Source: BAIKAL-G1 sp943369525 (lineage in GTDB: Bacteria > Cyanobacteriota > Cyanobacteriia > PCC-6307 > Cyanobiaceae). Taken from it: a stretch of 64,000 bases of DNA. This document shows positions 8,496-18,326 of this stretch, in pieces (the first letter of the stretch is position 1; each line of letters opens with the position of its first letter). The DNA lies in the NCBI GenBank assembly GCA_943369525.1, contig CALRNL020000002.1:227601-291600 (forward strand). The letters run 5' to 3'. A program made the position numbers and the translations under genes. The notes beneath the pieces are model-generated. The model ran no database searches. It was not told the DNA's origin and was given only the letters and a program-made list of their open reading frames with translations.

Positions 8496-8569
8496 GCGCT
8501 TGTAGCTCAGCGGATTAGAGCATCTGACTACGGATCAGAGGGTCGGGAGTTCGAATCTCTCCAGGCGCG
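8496..8569 (+). tRNA. tRNA-Arg (ACG)
   Basis: A complete cloverleaf. The acceptor stem GCGCTTG pairs with CAGGCGC (one G-U), followed by discriminator G at 8569. The anticodon stem TCTGA/TCAGA encloses the loop CTACGGA, giving anticodon ACG at 8530-8532. The T-arm contains GTTCGAATC. CCA is not encoded. Confidence 0.97.
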
Positions 8570-8581
8570 TTTTTACTGAAA

Positions 8582-8607
8582 GCCGTCCGAAAGGACGGTT
8601 TTTTTTT
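8582..8607 (+). terminator. Rho-independent terminator after tRNA-Arg
   Basis: CCGTCC, a GAAA tetraloop and GGACGG (8583-8598) are followed by nine T (8599-8607). It ends the tRNA transcript and isolates it from glyA. Confidence 0.95.
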
Positions 8608-8677
8608 GGCTTCTCAAACAGGCGTCTGCCGCTGGCTGCCCCGTTTCTTACGATCCAATCAACCCTGCAGGCTTCCC

Positions 8678-9967
8678 ATGGCGGACTCCAACGGCGTAAC
8701 CCCCCAGGGGGCCCTGGCCAGCACCGACCCCGCCATCGCGGCCCTGATCTCGCGGGAATTGCTGCGGCAGCAGACCCACCTGGAACTGATCGCCAGCGAG
8801 AACTTCACCTCCCCGGCCGTGATGGAGGCCCAGGGTTCGGTGCTCACCAACAAGTACGCCGAGGGCCTGCCCCATAAGCGCTATTACGGCGGCTGCGAAC
8901 ACGTGGACGCGATTGAGGAGTTGGCGATCGAGCGGGCCAAGCGCCTGTTTGGCGCCGCCTGGGCCAACGTGCAGCCCCACAGCGGCGCCCAGGCCAACTT
9001 CGCCGTGTTCCTGGCCCTACTCCAGCCCGGCGACACGATCCTGGGCATGGACCTCTCCCACGGCGGCCACCTGACCCATGGCTCGCCCGTGAATGTGTCT
9101 GGCAAGTGGTTTAAGGCCGTCCACTACGGCGTCGATCCAGACACCCAGCAGCTCAACTTCGATCGCATCCGAGAGCTGGCCCTCGAGCACCGGCCCAAGC
9201 TGATCATCTGCGGCTACTCCGCCTACCCGCGCACGATTGATTTCGCCGCCTTCCGGGCCATCGCCGATGAGGTGGGCGCCTACTTGCTGGCCGACATGGC
9301 CCACATTGCCGGCCTGGTGGCGGCGGGCGTGCATCCGAGCCCCCTGCCCCATTGCCATGTGGTCACCACCACCACCCACAAGACCCTGCGCGGGCCCCGG
9401 GGCGGCCTGATCCTTTGCAACGACGCCGAGTTCGGCCGCCAGTTCGACAAGGCCGTGTTCCCAGGCAACCAGGGCGGTCCCCTCGAGCACGTGATCGCCG
9501 CCAAGGCGGTGGCCTTCGGCGAAGCCCTCCAGCCCGCCTTCATCACCTACAGCCAGCAGGTGGTGGCCAACGCCCAGGCCCTGTCCAGCCGCATCCAGGA
9601 GCGGGGTATCGCCGTGGTGTCCGGGGGCACGGACAACCACATTGTGTTGCTCGATCTCCGTTCGATCGGCCTCACCGGCAAAGTTGCGGATCTGCTCGTC
9701 AGTGGCGTCAACATCACCGCCAACAAGAACACGGTGCCGTTTGATCCCGAGTCGCCCTTTGTGACCAGTGGCTTACGCCTCGGCAGCGCCGCCCTCACCA
9801 CCCGCGGATTTGATGGGGACGCCTTCCGAGAGGTGGCCGATGTGATTGCCGATCGCCTGCTCAATCCCACGGATGACGCGATCGAACTGCGCTGCCGCCA
9901 GCGGGTGGCGGCCCTGTGTGAACGCTTCCCCCTATATGGCGGTCAACGCCAGTTGCAACCGGCTTGA
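8678..9967 (+). CDS. glyA: Serine hydroxymethyltransferase
   Basis: GlyA interconverts serine and glycine with tetrahydrofolate, using PLP. The protein is 429 residues, normal for the family. Signatures are HLELIASENFTS, NKYAEGLPHKRYYGG, LADMAHIAGLVA and the PLP lysine K235 in VTTTTHKTLRGPRGG. The ATG at 8678 (MADSNGVTP) is preferred over a frame that runs back to the terminator's T-tract. Confidence 0.97.
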   Translation: MADSNGVTPQGALASTDPAIAALISRELLRQQTHLELIASENFTSPAVMEAQGSVLTNKYAEGLPHKRYYGGCEHVDAIEELAIERAKRLFGAAWANVQPHSGAQANFAVFLALLQPGDTILGMDLSHGGHLTHGSPVNVSGKWFKAVHYGVDPDTQQLNFDRIRELALEHRPKLIICGYSAYPRTIDFAAFRAIADEVGAYLLADMAHIAGLVAAGVHPSPLPHCHVVTTTTHKTLRGPRGGLILCNDAEFGRQFDKAVFPGNQGGPLEHVIAAKAVAFGEALQPAFITYSQQVVANAQALSSRIQERGIAVVSGGTDNHIVLLDLRSIGLTGKVADLLVSGVNITANKNTVPFDPESPFVTSGLRLGSAALTTRGFDGDAFREVADVIADRLLNPTDDAIELRCRQRVAALCERFPLYGGQRQLQPA

Positions 9968-10051
9968 GCCTGGCCCTGGCTGCAGGGCTGGGCTGATTAA
10001 GCTGGGCCTTAACGTCCGTCTCCAGCCGGCAGTTCTCCCCATGGAGCGACC

Positions 10052-11245
10052 GTGACGATCACCAGCAGTCCGGTCATTGCTGCCCTGGTGACCTTTGCCA
10101 GCTCGGCCCTGGTCACCACTGGGGTGGTGCCGATCGTGCGCCGGGCTGGTCTGCGATGGGGCCTGATTGATCGGCCCGATTCCCGTAAGCAGCACACCAC
10201 GCCGATGGTGCGCCTGGGGGGCATCGGCATCGTCGCGGGCTTTGCCTTCACCCTGGCGCTGGTATGGGGCCTGGGCTGGTTTGGCAGCCTCGAAGCGGCC
10301 AAGGATCGCCTGATCTGGACCACCCTGGAGGGTTCCCTCTGCTTTTTCCTGATCGGCCTGGCCGATGACCTTTGGGCCCTGCCACCCCTGCCCCGGCTCG
10401 CGGCCCAAGTGGCGGTGGCGACGGCGGCCTGGAGCCAGGGGGTTCGGATCGGCGCCATTGATCTGCCGCTCGAATTGCTCCAGATCAGTCCTGATGCGCC
10501 CCTGGTCTTACCCGAGCCGCTCAGCCTGCTGGCCACCGTGATTTGGCTGGTGGGCATCACCAATGCGATCAACTGGCTTGATGGCCTCGATGGCCTGGCG
10601 GCTGGGGTGGCCGGCATCGGCGCCGTCGGGCTGGTGTCGGTGAGCTTCAGCCTGCACCAACCGGCAGCCGGCATCCTGGCGGCTGCCCTGGCTGGCTCCT
10701 GCTTCGGTTTTTTGCGCCACAACTTCAACCCGGCCCGGATCTTCATGGGCGACGGGGGGTCCTATTTCCTTGGCTTTGCCCTGGCGGCAATCAGCATCGT
10801 GGGGCCAGCCAAGGGCCTCACCACGGTGAGTTTGGTCTTGCCTCTATTGATCCTGTCCCTACCCCTTGCCGACATGTCGGCGGTGATCATGGGGCGCCTC
10901 AGCGCAGGCCGATCCCCCTTCCATCCCGATCGCCGCCACCTGCACCACCGCCTGCTGCGGGCCGGCTTCAGCCACCGCCGCACGGTGGTGCTGATTTATG
11001 CCTTTACCCAGTGGCTGGCCTCCCTGGCCCTGGTGCTGGCCAATGCCGAAATGCGGTTCCTCTGGTTGGCGCTTGCCACATCGGTGCTGATTGCGGTGGT
11101 GGTGGCCTGTCACCGCAGCCTGGAGCGGGACCGGGCCAGCGAGCTCCAGGCTGGGGCTCCAGACGCCCAGGTCGAAGCCGCCTCCGGCTCAGCGTTGGCG
11201 CCGAGCGATGTCAGTACCACCCGCGGCGATGGCCCCCTTGGCTGA
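10052..11245 (+). CDS. Undecaprenyl-phosphate glycosyl-1-phosphate transferase (MraY/WecA family)
   Basis: A polytopic membrane enzyme of the MraY/WecA/TagO superfamily, which transfers a sugar-1-phosphate (GlcNAc-1-P in characterised WecA/TagO) to undecaprenyl phosphate to start glycan synthesis. Family motifs are IGLADDLWAL, NAINWLDGLDGL, FMGDGGSYFLGF and the His-rich HPDRRHLHHRLL characteristic of WecA/TagO rather than MraY. The start is GTG at 10052, supported by GGAG at 10043-10046. The C-terminus ends close to or overlaps the start of cinA, suggesting cotranscription. The exact sugar substrate cannot be read from the sequence. Confidence 0.9.
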   Translation: MTITSSPVIAALVTFASSALVTTGVVPIVRRAGLRWGLIDRPDSRKQHTTPMVRLGGIGIVAGFAFTLALVWGLGWFGSLEAAKDRLIWTTLEGSLCFFLIGLADDLWALPPLPRLAAQVAVATAAWSQGVRIGAIDLPLELLQISPDAPLVLPEPLSLLATVIWLVGITNAINWLDGLDGLAAGVAGIGAVGLVSVSFSLHQPAAGILAAALAGSCFGFLRHNFNPARIFMGDGGSYFLGFALAAISIVGPAKGLTTVSLVLPLLILSLPLADMSAVIMGRLSAGRSPFHPDRRHLHHRLLRAGFSHRRTVVLIYAFTQWLASLALVLANAEMRFLWLALATSVLIAVVVACHRSLERDRASELQAGAPDAQVEAASGSALAPSDVSTTRGDGPLG

Positions 11246-11249
11246 TCCG

Positions 11250-12674
11250 ATGCCCAAGTCTTGGCGTGAAGATCCAGCCCCCTTGGCCTGCCCCGGGGCG
11301 GAGATCCTCTGCATCGGTACCGAGTTGCTCCTGGGCACGATCACCAATGGCAATGCCCGTTGGCTGGCCGAAGAACTGGCGGCCCTGGGGATCCCCCATT
11401 TCCGCCAGGGCGTGGTCGGCGACAACCGCGAGCGCCTGATTGGCCAGCTGCGCGAGGCGGCGGGCCGCTGCCAGCTGTTGATCACCACCGGCGGCCTCGG
11501 TCCCACCCCCGACGACCTGACTACGGAGGCGATCGCCGCGGCCTTTGGGGCCCCCCTGGTGGAGCAGGCCGAGGTCTGGGCCGATATCAAGGCCAAAATG
11601 GCCATCCGCGGCCGGGTGACTTCCCCGAGTAACCGCAAGCAGGCCCTGCTGCCGCTAGGGGCAGCGGTGCTGCCCAACCCCACTGGCACAGCTCCCGGCA
11701 TGATCTGGAGCCCCAAACCGCCGGAGCCGGGGTTCCCGATCTGCCCTGGCTTCACCGTGCTGACCTTCCCGGGCGTGCCCAGTGAGCTAAGGGCCATGTG
11801 GGCCGCCACGGCCGCGCCCTGGTTGCGCCAGGCGGGCCTGGCCCAGGGCGTGTTCGCCAGCCGCATCCTCCGCTTCTGGGGGGTGGCCGAATCGAGCCTG
11901 GCCGAATCGGTGGCCGACCTTCTGGCCCTGGAGAACCCCACCGTGGCCCCCTATGCCGGTGCCGGCGAGGTCAAGCTGCGCATCACCGCTCGAGCCGACA
12001 CGCCCCAGGCGGCGGCGGCCTTGCTGCTGCCGGTGGAAGCGGAGTTGCGCCAGCGCAGCGGCGCCCATTGCTACGGCGCCGATGGCGATTCGCTCGCCTC
12101 GGTGCTGATCGATCGCCTGCGTCAACGGGGCGAAACCCTGGCGGTGGCCGAGTCCTGCACCGGCGGCGGCCTCGGGGCGGCCCTGGCGGCCGTGCCGGGG
12201 GCGTCCGATGTGTTCCTTGGCGGCGTGATTGCCTACGCCAACGCCCTGAAACAGGTGCTGCTAGGGGTGCCAGCGGACCTGCTCGAACGCCATGGGGCCG
12301 TGAGTGATCCCGTGGCCCGGGCGATGGCCGCAGGGGTTCAACGCTGCACCGGTGCCACCTGGACGATCGCCGTGACGGGCATTGCGGGCCCGGCGGGCGG
12401 CAGCGCCGAAAAACCGGTAGGCACGGTTTTCATGGCTATTTCTGGGCCCATGGCTGTTTCTGCGCCCATGGCTGTTTCTGCGCCCATGGCTGTGGCAGGG
12501 CCCATGGCTGGCGCCGAGGTGGATTGCCATTCGGGCCTGTGGCAGGCAGGGGCTACCCGGGGGCGGGCCTGGATCCAGGCGGTGGGCGCCGGTGAAGCCC
12601 TTAATCGCTTGCGCGTGCGGCTCGACGGCCTCACGACGGATTCCTCACCAGGCGGCCAGCGGCCTCAGTTTTAG
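11250..12674 (+). CDS. cinA: CinA-like protein (competence/damage-inducible, NMN deamidase domain)
   Basis: Two domains are present. The N-terminal MoeA/MogA-like domain starts GAEILCIGTELLLG and contains TTGGLGPTPDDLT. The C-terminal CinA/PncC domain has the amidase signature AESCTGGGLG and the GGVIAYANALK and VTGIAGPAGG segments. PncC domains deamidate NMN. The protein is about 474 residues, longer than usual because an in-frame 18-nt repeat array (12431-12510) inserts MAVSAP-type units after KPVGTVF. The ATG at 11250 follows the upstream gene by 4 nt; an ATG at 11229 would overlap it. Confidence 0.93.
   Translation: MPKSWREDPAPLACPGAEILCIGTELLLGTITNGNARWLAEELAALGIPHFRQGVVGDNRERLIGQLREAAGRCQLLITTGGLGPTPDDLTTEAIAAAFGAPLVEQAEVWADIKAKMAIRGRVTSPSNRKQALLPLGAAVLPNPTGTAPGMIWSPKPPEPGFPICPGFTVLTFPGVPSELRAMWAATAAPWLRQAGLAQGVFASRILRFWGVAESSLAESVADLLALENPTVAPYAGAGEVKLRITARADTPQAAAALLLPVEAELRQRSGAHCYGADGDSLASVLIDRLRQRGETLAVAESCTGGGLGAALAAVPGASDVFLGGVIAYANALKQVLLGVPADLLERHGAVSDPVARAMAAGVQRCTGATWTIAVTGIAGPAGGSAEKPVGTVFMAISGPMAVSAPMAVSAPMAVAGPMAGAEVDCHSGLWQAGATRGRAWIQAVGAGEALNRLRVRLDGLTTDSSPGGQRPQF
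12431..12510 (+). repeat. 18-nt tandem repeat inside cinA
   Basis: Consecutive 18-nt units starting CATGGCT begin at 12431, 12449, 12467 and 12485, with a partial fifth at 12503. Two units are identical (CATGGCTGTTTCTGCGCC). They encode MAISGP, MAVSAP, MAVSAP, MAVAGP and MAG in frame, so the reading frame is preserved. Confidence 0.92.
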
Positions 12675-12700
12675 GCTGGTTTCCAGATTGGGGAACGTTC

Positions 12701-14110
12701 TTGAGCGCCGGCACCCTCTACGACAAGGTCTGGGATCTCCACCGGGTTGCCGATCTTCCCGGTGGCTCCACCCAGCTATTCATCGGCCTGCATCTCATCC
12801 ATGAGGTGACCACTCCCCAGGCCTTTGCTGGCCTGCGCGACCTCGGCCTGACCGTGCTCCATCCCGAGCGCACCATGGCCACGGTCGATCACATCGTGCC
12901 CACCACCTCCCAGGCCCGGCCGTTCGCCGACCCCCTGGCCGAAGCGATGCTGGAAACCCTGGAGCGCAATTGCGCCGACCACGGCATCACCCTGCATGGG
13001 CTGGGCAGTGGCCGCCAGGGGATCGTGCATGTGATCGCCCCCGAATTGGGCCTCACCCAGCCCGGTATGACCGTGGCCTGCGGCGATTCCCACACCTCCA
13101 CCCACGGCGCCTTTGGCGCGATCGCCTTTGGCATCGGTACCAGCCAGGTGCGCGATGTGCTGGCCAGCCAAAGCCTGGCCATGACCAAGCTCAAGGTGCG
13201 CCGTATTTGGGTGGGCGGCCAGCTGCAGCGCGGTGTCTATGCCAAGGACCTGGTGCTGCATGTGATCCGCAGCCTCGGGGTGAAGGCTGGGGTGGGCTAC
13301 GCCTACGAATTTGCCGGCCCCGCCATCGAGGCCCTGTCGATGGAGGAGCGCATGACCCTCTGCAACATGGCGATCGAGGGCGGCGCCCGCTGCGGCTACG
13401 TCAACCCCGACGCCACCACCTTTGCCTACCTGGAGGGCCGGCCCTACGCGCCCGCCGGGGCTGGCTGGGAGCGGGCGGTGGCCTGGTGGCAAAGCCTGGC
13501 CAGTGGCGCCGATGCGGTGTTTGATGACCAGGTGGACTTTGATGCCACCACGATTGCGCCGACCATTACCTGGGGTATCACCCCGGGCCAGGGCATCGGT
13601 GTGGATGAGTCAGTGCCCAGCCTGGAGCAGACCGAGCCGGATGAGCGGCCAATCGCCGAGGAGGCCTACCGCTACATGGACCTGGCGCCGGGGACCCCAA
13701 TTGCCGGGCTCGCCGTGGATGTCTGCTTCATCGGTAGCTGCACCAACGGCCGCCTCAGTGATCTCCAGGCCGCGGCGGCCGTGGCTAAGGGTCGCCAGGT
13801 GGCTGCTGGGATCACGGCCTTTGTGGTGCCGGGTTCGGAACAGGTGGCTGCTGCTGCGGAGGCCGAGGGGCTGGATGTGGTGTTCCGCGAGGCCGGCTTC
13901 CAGTGGCGGGAACCGGGCTGCTCGATGTGCCTGGCGATGAACCCGGACCGGCTCGAAGGCCGCCAGATCAGCGCCAGCTCCAGTAACCGCAACTTCAAGG
14001 GCCGCCAGGGCTCCGCCACGGGCCGCACCCTGTTGATGAGTCCGGCCATGGTGGCGGCTGCCGCCGTGTCCGGCCATGTGGCCGATGTGCGCTTGCTGCT
14101 GAACTCCTGA
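12701..14110 (+). CDS. leuC: 3-isopropylmalate dehydratase large subunit
   Basis: LeuC with LeuD isomerises 2- to 3-isopropylmalate in leucine synthesis. The 469-residue protein shows the aconitase-family [4Fe-4S] cysteines in VCFIGSCTNGRLSDL and in GCSMCLAMNPD, plus VDHIVPT, GDSHTSTHGAFGA and SSNRNFKGRQG. The start is TTG at 12701, giving MSAGTLYDKVWDLHRV, which matches the usual cyanobacterial N-terminus; no ATG is available nearby. leuD follows after 114 nt. Confidence 0.97.
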   Translation: MSAGTLYDKVWDLHRVADLPGGSTQLFIGLHLIHEVTTPQAFAGLRDLGLTVLHPERTMATVDHIVPTTSQARPFADPLAEAMLETLERNCADHGITLHGLGSGRQGIVHVIAPELGLTQPGMTVACGDSHTSTHGAFGAIAFGIGTSQVRDVLASQSLAMTKLKVRRIWVGGQLQRGVYAKDLVLHVIRSLGVKAGVGYAYEFAGPAIEALSMEERMTLCNMAIEGGARCGYVNPDATTFAYLEGRPYAPAGAGWERAVAWWQSLASGADAVFDDQVDFDATTIAPTITWGITPGQGIGVDESVPSLEQTEPDERPIAEEAYRYMDLAPGTPIAGLAVDVCFIGSCTNGRLSDLQAAAAVAKGRQVAAGITAFVVPGSEQVAAAAEAEGLDVVFREAGFQWREPGCSMCLAMNPDRLEGRQISASSSNRNFKGRQGSATGRTLLMSPAMVAAAAVSGHVADVRLLLNS

Positions 14111-14224
14111 CCGACCGGCCGCTCTGAAGCATCGAGCTGATCCCCGCGGGGCCTGTCCGAGCTCCCCTCTCCTCTGGCCCTTAAGCCAGCCACTTTTCCA
14201 GCCCGTCCGATCCCCGATCCCGCC

Positions 14225-14860
14225 ATGACCAGTGCTGCCCTTGCCTCCCCGCTGCCCGCGGGGCCGATCACCCAGGTCAGGGGCCGCGCCCTGGTGCTGC
14301 GCGGGGATGACATCGACACCGATCGGATCATCCCGGCCCGCTTCCTCAAGTGCGTCACCTTTGATGGCCTCGGCCAGCAGGTGTTTGCCGATGATCGGAT
14401 CGAGCTCCAGGGTGCCCATCCCTTTGATCGGCCCGAACACCAGGGGGCGCGCTTGCTACTGGTGAACCGCAATTTCGGCTGTGGCTCCAGCCGGGAGCAT
14501 GCCCCCCAAGCCCTGATGCGTTGGGGGATTCGTGCCGTGGTCGGCGAGAGCTTCGCCGAAATCTTCTATGGCAACTGCCTGGCCTTGGGCATCCCCTGCC
14601 TCACCGCCCCCCACGACCGAATGCTGGCGATTCAGGCGGCGGCTGCGGCCGAGCCTGCGGGCGAGTTTGGGCTGGAGGTGGCCAGCGCCAGCTTGCGCTC
14701 CAGCCATTCGGAGGCCAGTTGGCAGCTGGAGCTGCCTCCCGGACCGCGCCAGATGCTCAGCACCGGCCAGTGGGATGGCACTGGCCAGCTGGTTGCCAAT
14801 GGGGCGGCCCTAGCGGCAACGGCCGCCCGGTTGCCCTACATGACCCATTTCGCCGCCTAA
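14225..14860 (+). CDS. leuD: 3-isopropylmalate dehydratase small subunit
   Basis: LeuD is the swivel-domain partner of LeuC. Its 211 residues contain GDDIDTDRIIPARFLK, the signature NFGCGSSREHAPQAL and a C-terminal family region ending in a short extension. The ATG at 14225 gives a brief Ala/Pro-rich leader. It lies directly downstream of leuC in the same direction, presumably in one operon. Confidence 0.96.
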   Translation: MTSAALASPLPAGPITQVRGRALVLRGDDIDTDRIIPARFLKCVTFDGLGQQVFADDRIELQGAHPFDRPEHQGARLLLVNRNFGCGSSREHAPQALMRWGIRAVVGESFAEIFYGNCLALGIPCLTAPHDRMLAIQAAAAAEPAGEFGLEVASASLRSSHSEASWQLELPPGPRQMLSTGQWDGTGQLVANGAALAATAARLPYMTHFAA

Positions 14861-14928
14861 CGGCTTTGGGGGCTGCATGGGCTGGTTGGGATGGACTCCT
14901 GGCTAGCCCTTGTATGGCCTCCCGGGCC

Positions 14929-17900
14929 TCAGAAAGGCCTGCTGCGGGCACTCTGGGCCGTGCTGGGTTGGTAGGGCACGAAGGGCACTCCGGTGCCGCC
15001 GAAGTTGAAATCGTGCAGCTTGACGCGGATGCCCCCCAGCTGTTCGTAGGGGCTGTAATAAATCCCCAGCTCGTAGGAGCGCCGCTGCCAACGCAGCTCC
15101 ACGTAGGAGCCGGTGACATTGCCGTAGTAAGGGGAATTGGGGTCGATGTTCAAGCCGATGCCGCCGTTGAACACCAGCGGCCCCACGAGTTGCTGGGTAA
15201 GGCCAACGCCGATCGTGCCTAGATCCACCAACTGATCAAAACTTAAGGGGCTTTGGCCCGTGCGCCGGCTGCCACCGCCAGTGATCGTGATCTGGGTGTA
15301 ATCCAGAAAGGGCTTCGTGAAGTGTCCTAGGGTTAGGGTGGGGCCACCGGAGATGCTGTAAGCATTCTGTACGTCGCCGTTGCTGTAGTTGAACAGGCTC
15401 ATCGACAGGTTGGTATTTAGGCTCAGGCCAGGTATCACCGGCACGGGCGAATAGGGATAGGTGCTCGCCAGGCTGGGATCGAGCGGTTGGCCAGTCCAGA
15501 TTGGCAAAGAACTGTTCAGCGAGGCAAACACGCTGCTGCGCGAGAAACTGGCAATCGTGGTGCTGCCAAAGAGATTGCCCGAGAAGGTGCCGTAGCCGAT
15601 GCGGGCGTAGTAGCTGTTGCTGATTGCGCCGAGGTTGGGCAGGGCCTTGTTCTGCTCCAACGAGACGCCAATGGCCGAATAGATGTCCTGTTCGCCGAGG
15701 GAGCCGTTCCAGATGCGGTAGCGATAGGCGCCGTAGAAGCGCGTGGTGATTTCGCCCAGCAGGGGCAGGGAAATGGGGCGGTTCAGTTCGCCCCAGCTGC
15801 GGATGCCGTTGGCGAAGTTGCTGGGATCGAGGGTGGAGGCGTTCAGGGTGATGTCGCTGTTGAAACCAAGCAGGGGTCCCCGCAGGCGGGCCACCACGCC
15901 AAATAAATCGCCAATGCGCGTGGGTTGGCTGCTGGGGGGATTGCCCGCCGGCTGGCCTGGAAGGACGTAGCTGGTGGTGCTGCCATTGAGGGCCCGTTGC
16001 ACCATGAACTGGGGCTGCAGTTCCAGCTGGGTGCGGGCTCCCAGCTTAATCGGTTTGAAGTTATGGCCGATGTAGAAGCCATTGCGATCGGTGCCATCGC
16101 TGGCAAGCACCCAGCGGTTGTCCACATCCTTTTTCTTCTTGAAGACCAGGTTGTTTTGGAGGGGAAGGGGCAGGCGATCCTCCAGGATCAGGCGGTTGCG
16201 CTTCGCCTGGATCACCGTGTCGCCATTGGCGCGTATCCGTGCCTCCACAGCTTCGGCATCCACCCAGGACTGGGCCGGCGTGAATGGATCGTTGCTGAAG
16301 GCGACCCGATCGCCCCGCCAGCCTTCCGGGCTGAGGGCCAGGGTTGCGGCCTGGAAGCGCCAGCGGCTGACCGTGCCAGTCACGAGCTGGCTGTTGGCCG
16401 TAGTGCGGATCGATTGAATCTGGACCGGCCTGGCCCCGCCGTAGGTGTTGACCTCGGTGGGAGTGGCGAACGTGCCGGTGATCCCGGCCCGTTGCTGGGC
16501 CGAGAGGCTGCCGCGGTAATTCAGGGCCGTGATCCGTTGATCAACACTGGCATCAATGGCCTGCTGCCGCAGGGCTTCGGCCTGGGCTGGGGCCACCGAA
16601 CTTGGCGCAGGGCCCCTGGCTTGGGCCGCAGGGCCGCTGGCTTGGGCCGTAGGGGCGGGGGCTGCTAGGCCCTGGCCGGGCGGCCCCATGGCCACATCAT
16701 TGAGGACCTCGCCCAGGGGCTTGGGCCGGACCCGGTTGCCCCGGCCCGGATCGTCGCAGCCCAGGGGCGGCTCCATCGCCAGCTTCTGGCGTGGTGCAGG
16801 GGAAGAACCAAAGCGATAGCGTAGACCGATCAGATAGGCATTGCTGCCCTCGGACACGCCGCCATAGGTGCCGTAGGCACCGGAGCGGTGGTGCACCCGG
16901 CCCACCAAAGACCATTGGGGCGCCACCAGGGCCTCGATTTCAAAGCCGAGGTAGTTGAGGAACTGGGTGTAGTTCTGGCGAAAGGTTTTCTCGTAGTTGC
17001 TGGGCGTGCTCAGCCAGCTCACCCCCTCCACAAAGGCCAGGCTCAGCCAGGGTTGGACCCAGAGGCGCACCCCCAGGCCGGTGGTGATTTCGCCGAAGGT
17101 TTGGGCTGGGGAATTGGCGAATTTGACGTTCTGGTTGAACTCACCGCCCGCCTGCTGCAGGGCGCCATGGCCCAAAAGGTTGCTATCCCATTCCAGGGCC
17201 ACCGGGCCGGCAGCGATTAGACGCTTGGTAAACCCGAGGCCTAGTTCGTATTCGGGCCGCAGACGCCCTTTGAATTGGAACGTTTCGCCGAAGTTGGAAT
17301 CGATGCTCTGGCCTCCCCAGAGGGTCACGGCCAGGGGGTGGGGGTGCCAGTTGGGGATCGGCGGCAGCAGGAGCGGGCAGGCCATGGAGAGGGCCTGGGG
17401 CGCGAGGGCCACCGGCGGCATGGTCCAGTCGTTGATCGCTAGGGGGCGGATTGTGGCGGCCCCGCTGCGGTAGCTCTCCACCGCGCTAGCGGGGTTCAGC
17501 CCAGTAAGGGCCAAGGGTTGCCTGGCTAGGGCCTGCAGCACCTGGGCCCCGGGGAGGGGGGTGCTGCTGGCCACGGCTGCCGGGCTGCCATCGGCCACGG
17601 CAACGCTGGCCTGGCGGCTCAGCAACGGATCGGGGTTCTCCCAGTAGCTGAGCGGTAGTAGGGCCCCACTGGGTTGGCGTGCCAGGTCGAAGTCCGACTC
17701 GGCGGTCTCCAGGTCGAGCACGCCGTAGACATCTTCCAGCTCCCCCGTGGCCTGGATCAGGTTGAAGCGCAGGCGGCTGGCCTGGAGGTACCCATGGCCC
17801 CGCTGGAAGCGCACGCTGCCGCTGGCATAGAGCGTGCGGCTAGTGGGGTCGAACTCGAGCCGATCGGCCAGCAGGCGGCCGCCATTGAGCAGGGCCTTGA

Positions 17901-18240
17901 CCTGGCCCGTGGCGACGAACCGGTTGAGCAGCAGGTCAAAGCCTTGCTGGTCGGCCCGTAGTTCCAGCTCTAGGGGAGGGGACTGCTCGGAGCTTGCCGG
18001 GGTGAGCGGGCGGCCCGGCGCAGCCGTGGGCTGGGATTGGTTGGGGGCTGGGGTTTGGACCGGGGCCGACTGGTCCAGGACGCGGGCTCCAGAAGCCTGG
18101 GGAGCCTGGGTTGCTGTCGCCGCCGGTTCAGGGCCTGCCGCGCCGGGGGACTGGGGCTGGGCGCCTGCTGGGGGCAGGGCCACCAGCAGTGCCGATCCCA
18201 TCGCCGCAAATGTCCAACAAGACAGGGTGGGCGAGGGCAC
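14929..18240 (-). CDS. DUF3769 LptD-like outer-membrane protein
   Basis: A very large (1103-residue) envelope protein of the cyanobacterial DUF3769 family, related to OstA/LptD, which inserts lipopolysaccharide into the outer membrane. A signal-peptide-like N-terminus (MGSALLVALPPAGAQ after a short leader) is followed by a Pro/Ala-rich linker. An OstA-like beta-jellyroll part begins near residue 95 (LLADRLEFDPTSRTLYASGS). The C-terminal half is rich in alternating aromatic strands typical of a beta-barrel (GFYIGHNFKPIKLGARTQLEL, RFYGAYRYRIW). The frame starts with GTG at 18240; an ATG at 18201 is possible. A short AQARGP/AQASGP repeat lies near 16605-16660. Role by homology only. Confidence 0.85.
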   Translation of the reverse strand: MPSPTLSCWTFAAMGSALLVALPPAGAQPQSPGAAGPEPAATATQAPQASGARVLDQSAPVQTPAPNQSQPTAAPGRPLTPASSEQSPPLELELRADQQGFDLLLNRFVATGQVKALLNGGRLLADRLEFDPTSRTLYASGSVRFQRGHGYLQASRLRFNLIQATGELEDVYGVLDLETAESDFDLARQPSGALLPLSYWENPDPLLSRQASVAVADGSPAAVASSTPLPGAQVLQALARQPLALTGLNPASAVESYRSGAATIRPLAINDWTMPPVALAPQALSMACPLLLPPIPNWHPHPLAVTLWGGQSIDSNFGETFQFKGRLRPEYELGLGFTKRLIAAGPVALEWDSNLLGHGALQQAGGEFNQNVKFANSPAQTFGEITTGLGVRLWVQPWLSLAFVEGVSWLSTPSNYEKTFRQNYTQFLNYLGFEIEALVAPQWSLVGRVHHRSGAYGTYGGVSEGSNAYLIGLRYRFGSSPAPRQKLAMEPPLGCDDPGRGNRVRPKPLGEVLNDVAMGPPGQGLAAPAPTAQASGPAAQARGPAPSSVAPAQAEALRQQAIDASVDQRITALNYRGSLSAQQRAGITGTFATPTEVNTYGGARPVQIQSIRTTANSQLVTGTVSRWRFQAATLALSPEGWRGDRVAFSNDPFTPAQSWVDAEAVEARIRANGDTVIQAKRNRLILEDRLPLPLQNNLVFKKKKDVDNRWVLASDGTDRNGFYIGHNFKPIKLGARTQLELQPQFMVQRALNGSTTSYVLPGQPAGNPPSSQPTRIGDLFGVVARLRGPLLGFNSDITLNASTLDPSNFANGIRSWGELNRPISLPLLGEITTRFYGAYRYRIWNGSLGEQDIYSAIGVSLEQNKALPNLGAISNSYYARIGYGTFSGNLFGSTTIASFSRSSVFASLNSSLPIWTGQPLDPSLASTYPYSPVPVIPGLSLNTNLSMSLFNYSNGDVQNAYSISGGPTLTLGHFTKPFLDYTQITITGGGSRRTGQSPLSFDQLVDLGTIGVGLTQQLVGPLVFNGGIGLNIDPNSPYYGNVTGSYVELRWQRRSYELGIYYSPYEQLGGIRVKLHDFNFGGTGVPFVPYQPSTAQSARSRPF

Positions 18241-18326
18241 CGACGATGCGGAAACGGCGCCGATCCTGCCATGGGGTCTGGATCAGAACCAGGTGGCCAG
18301 GACCGGTTTGTGGTTCCGGTTGGGAT

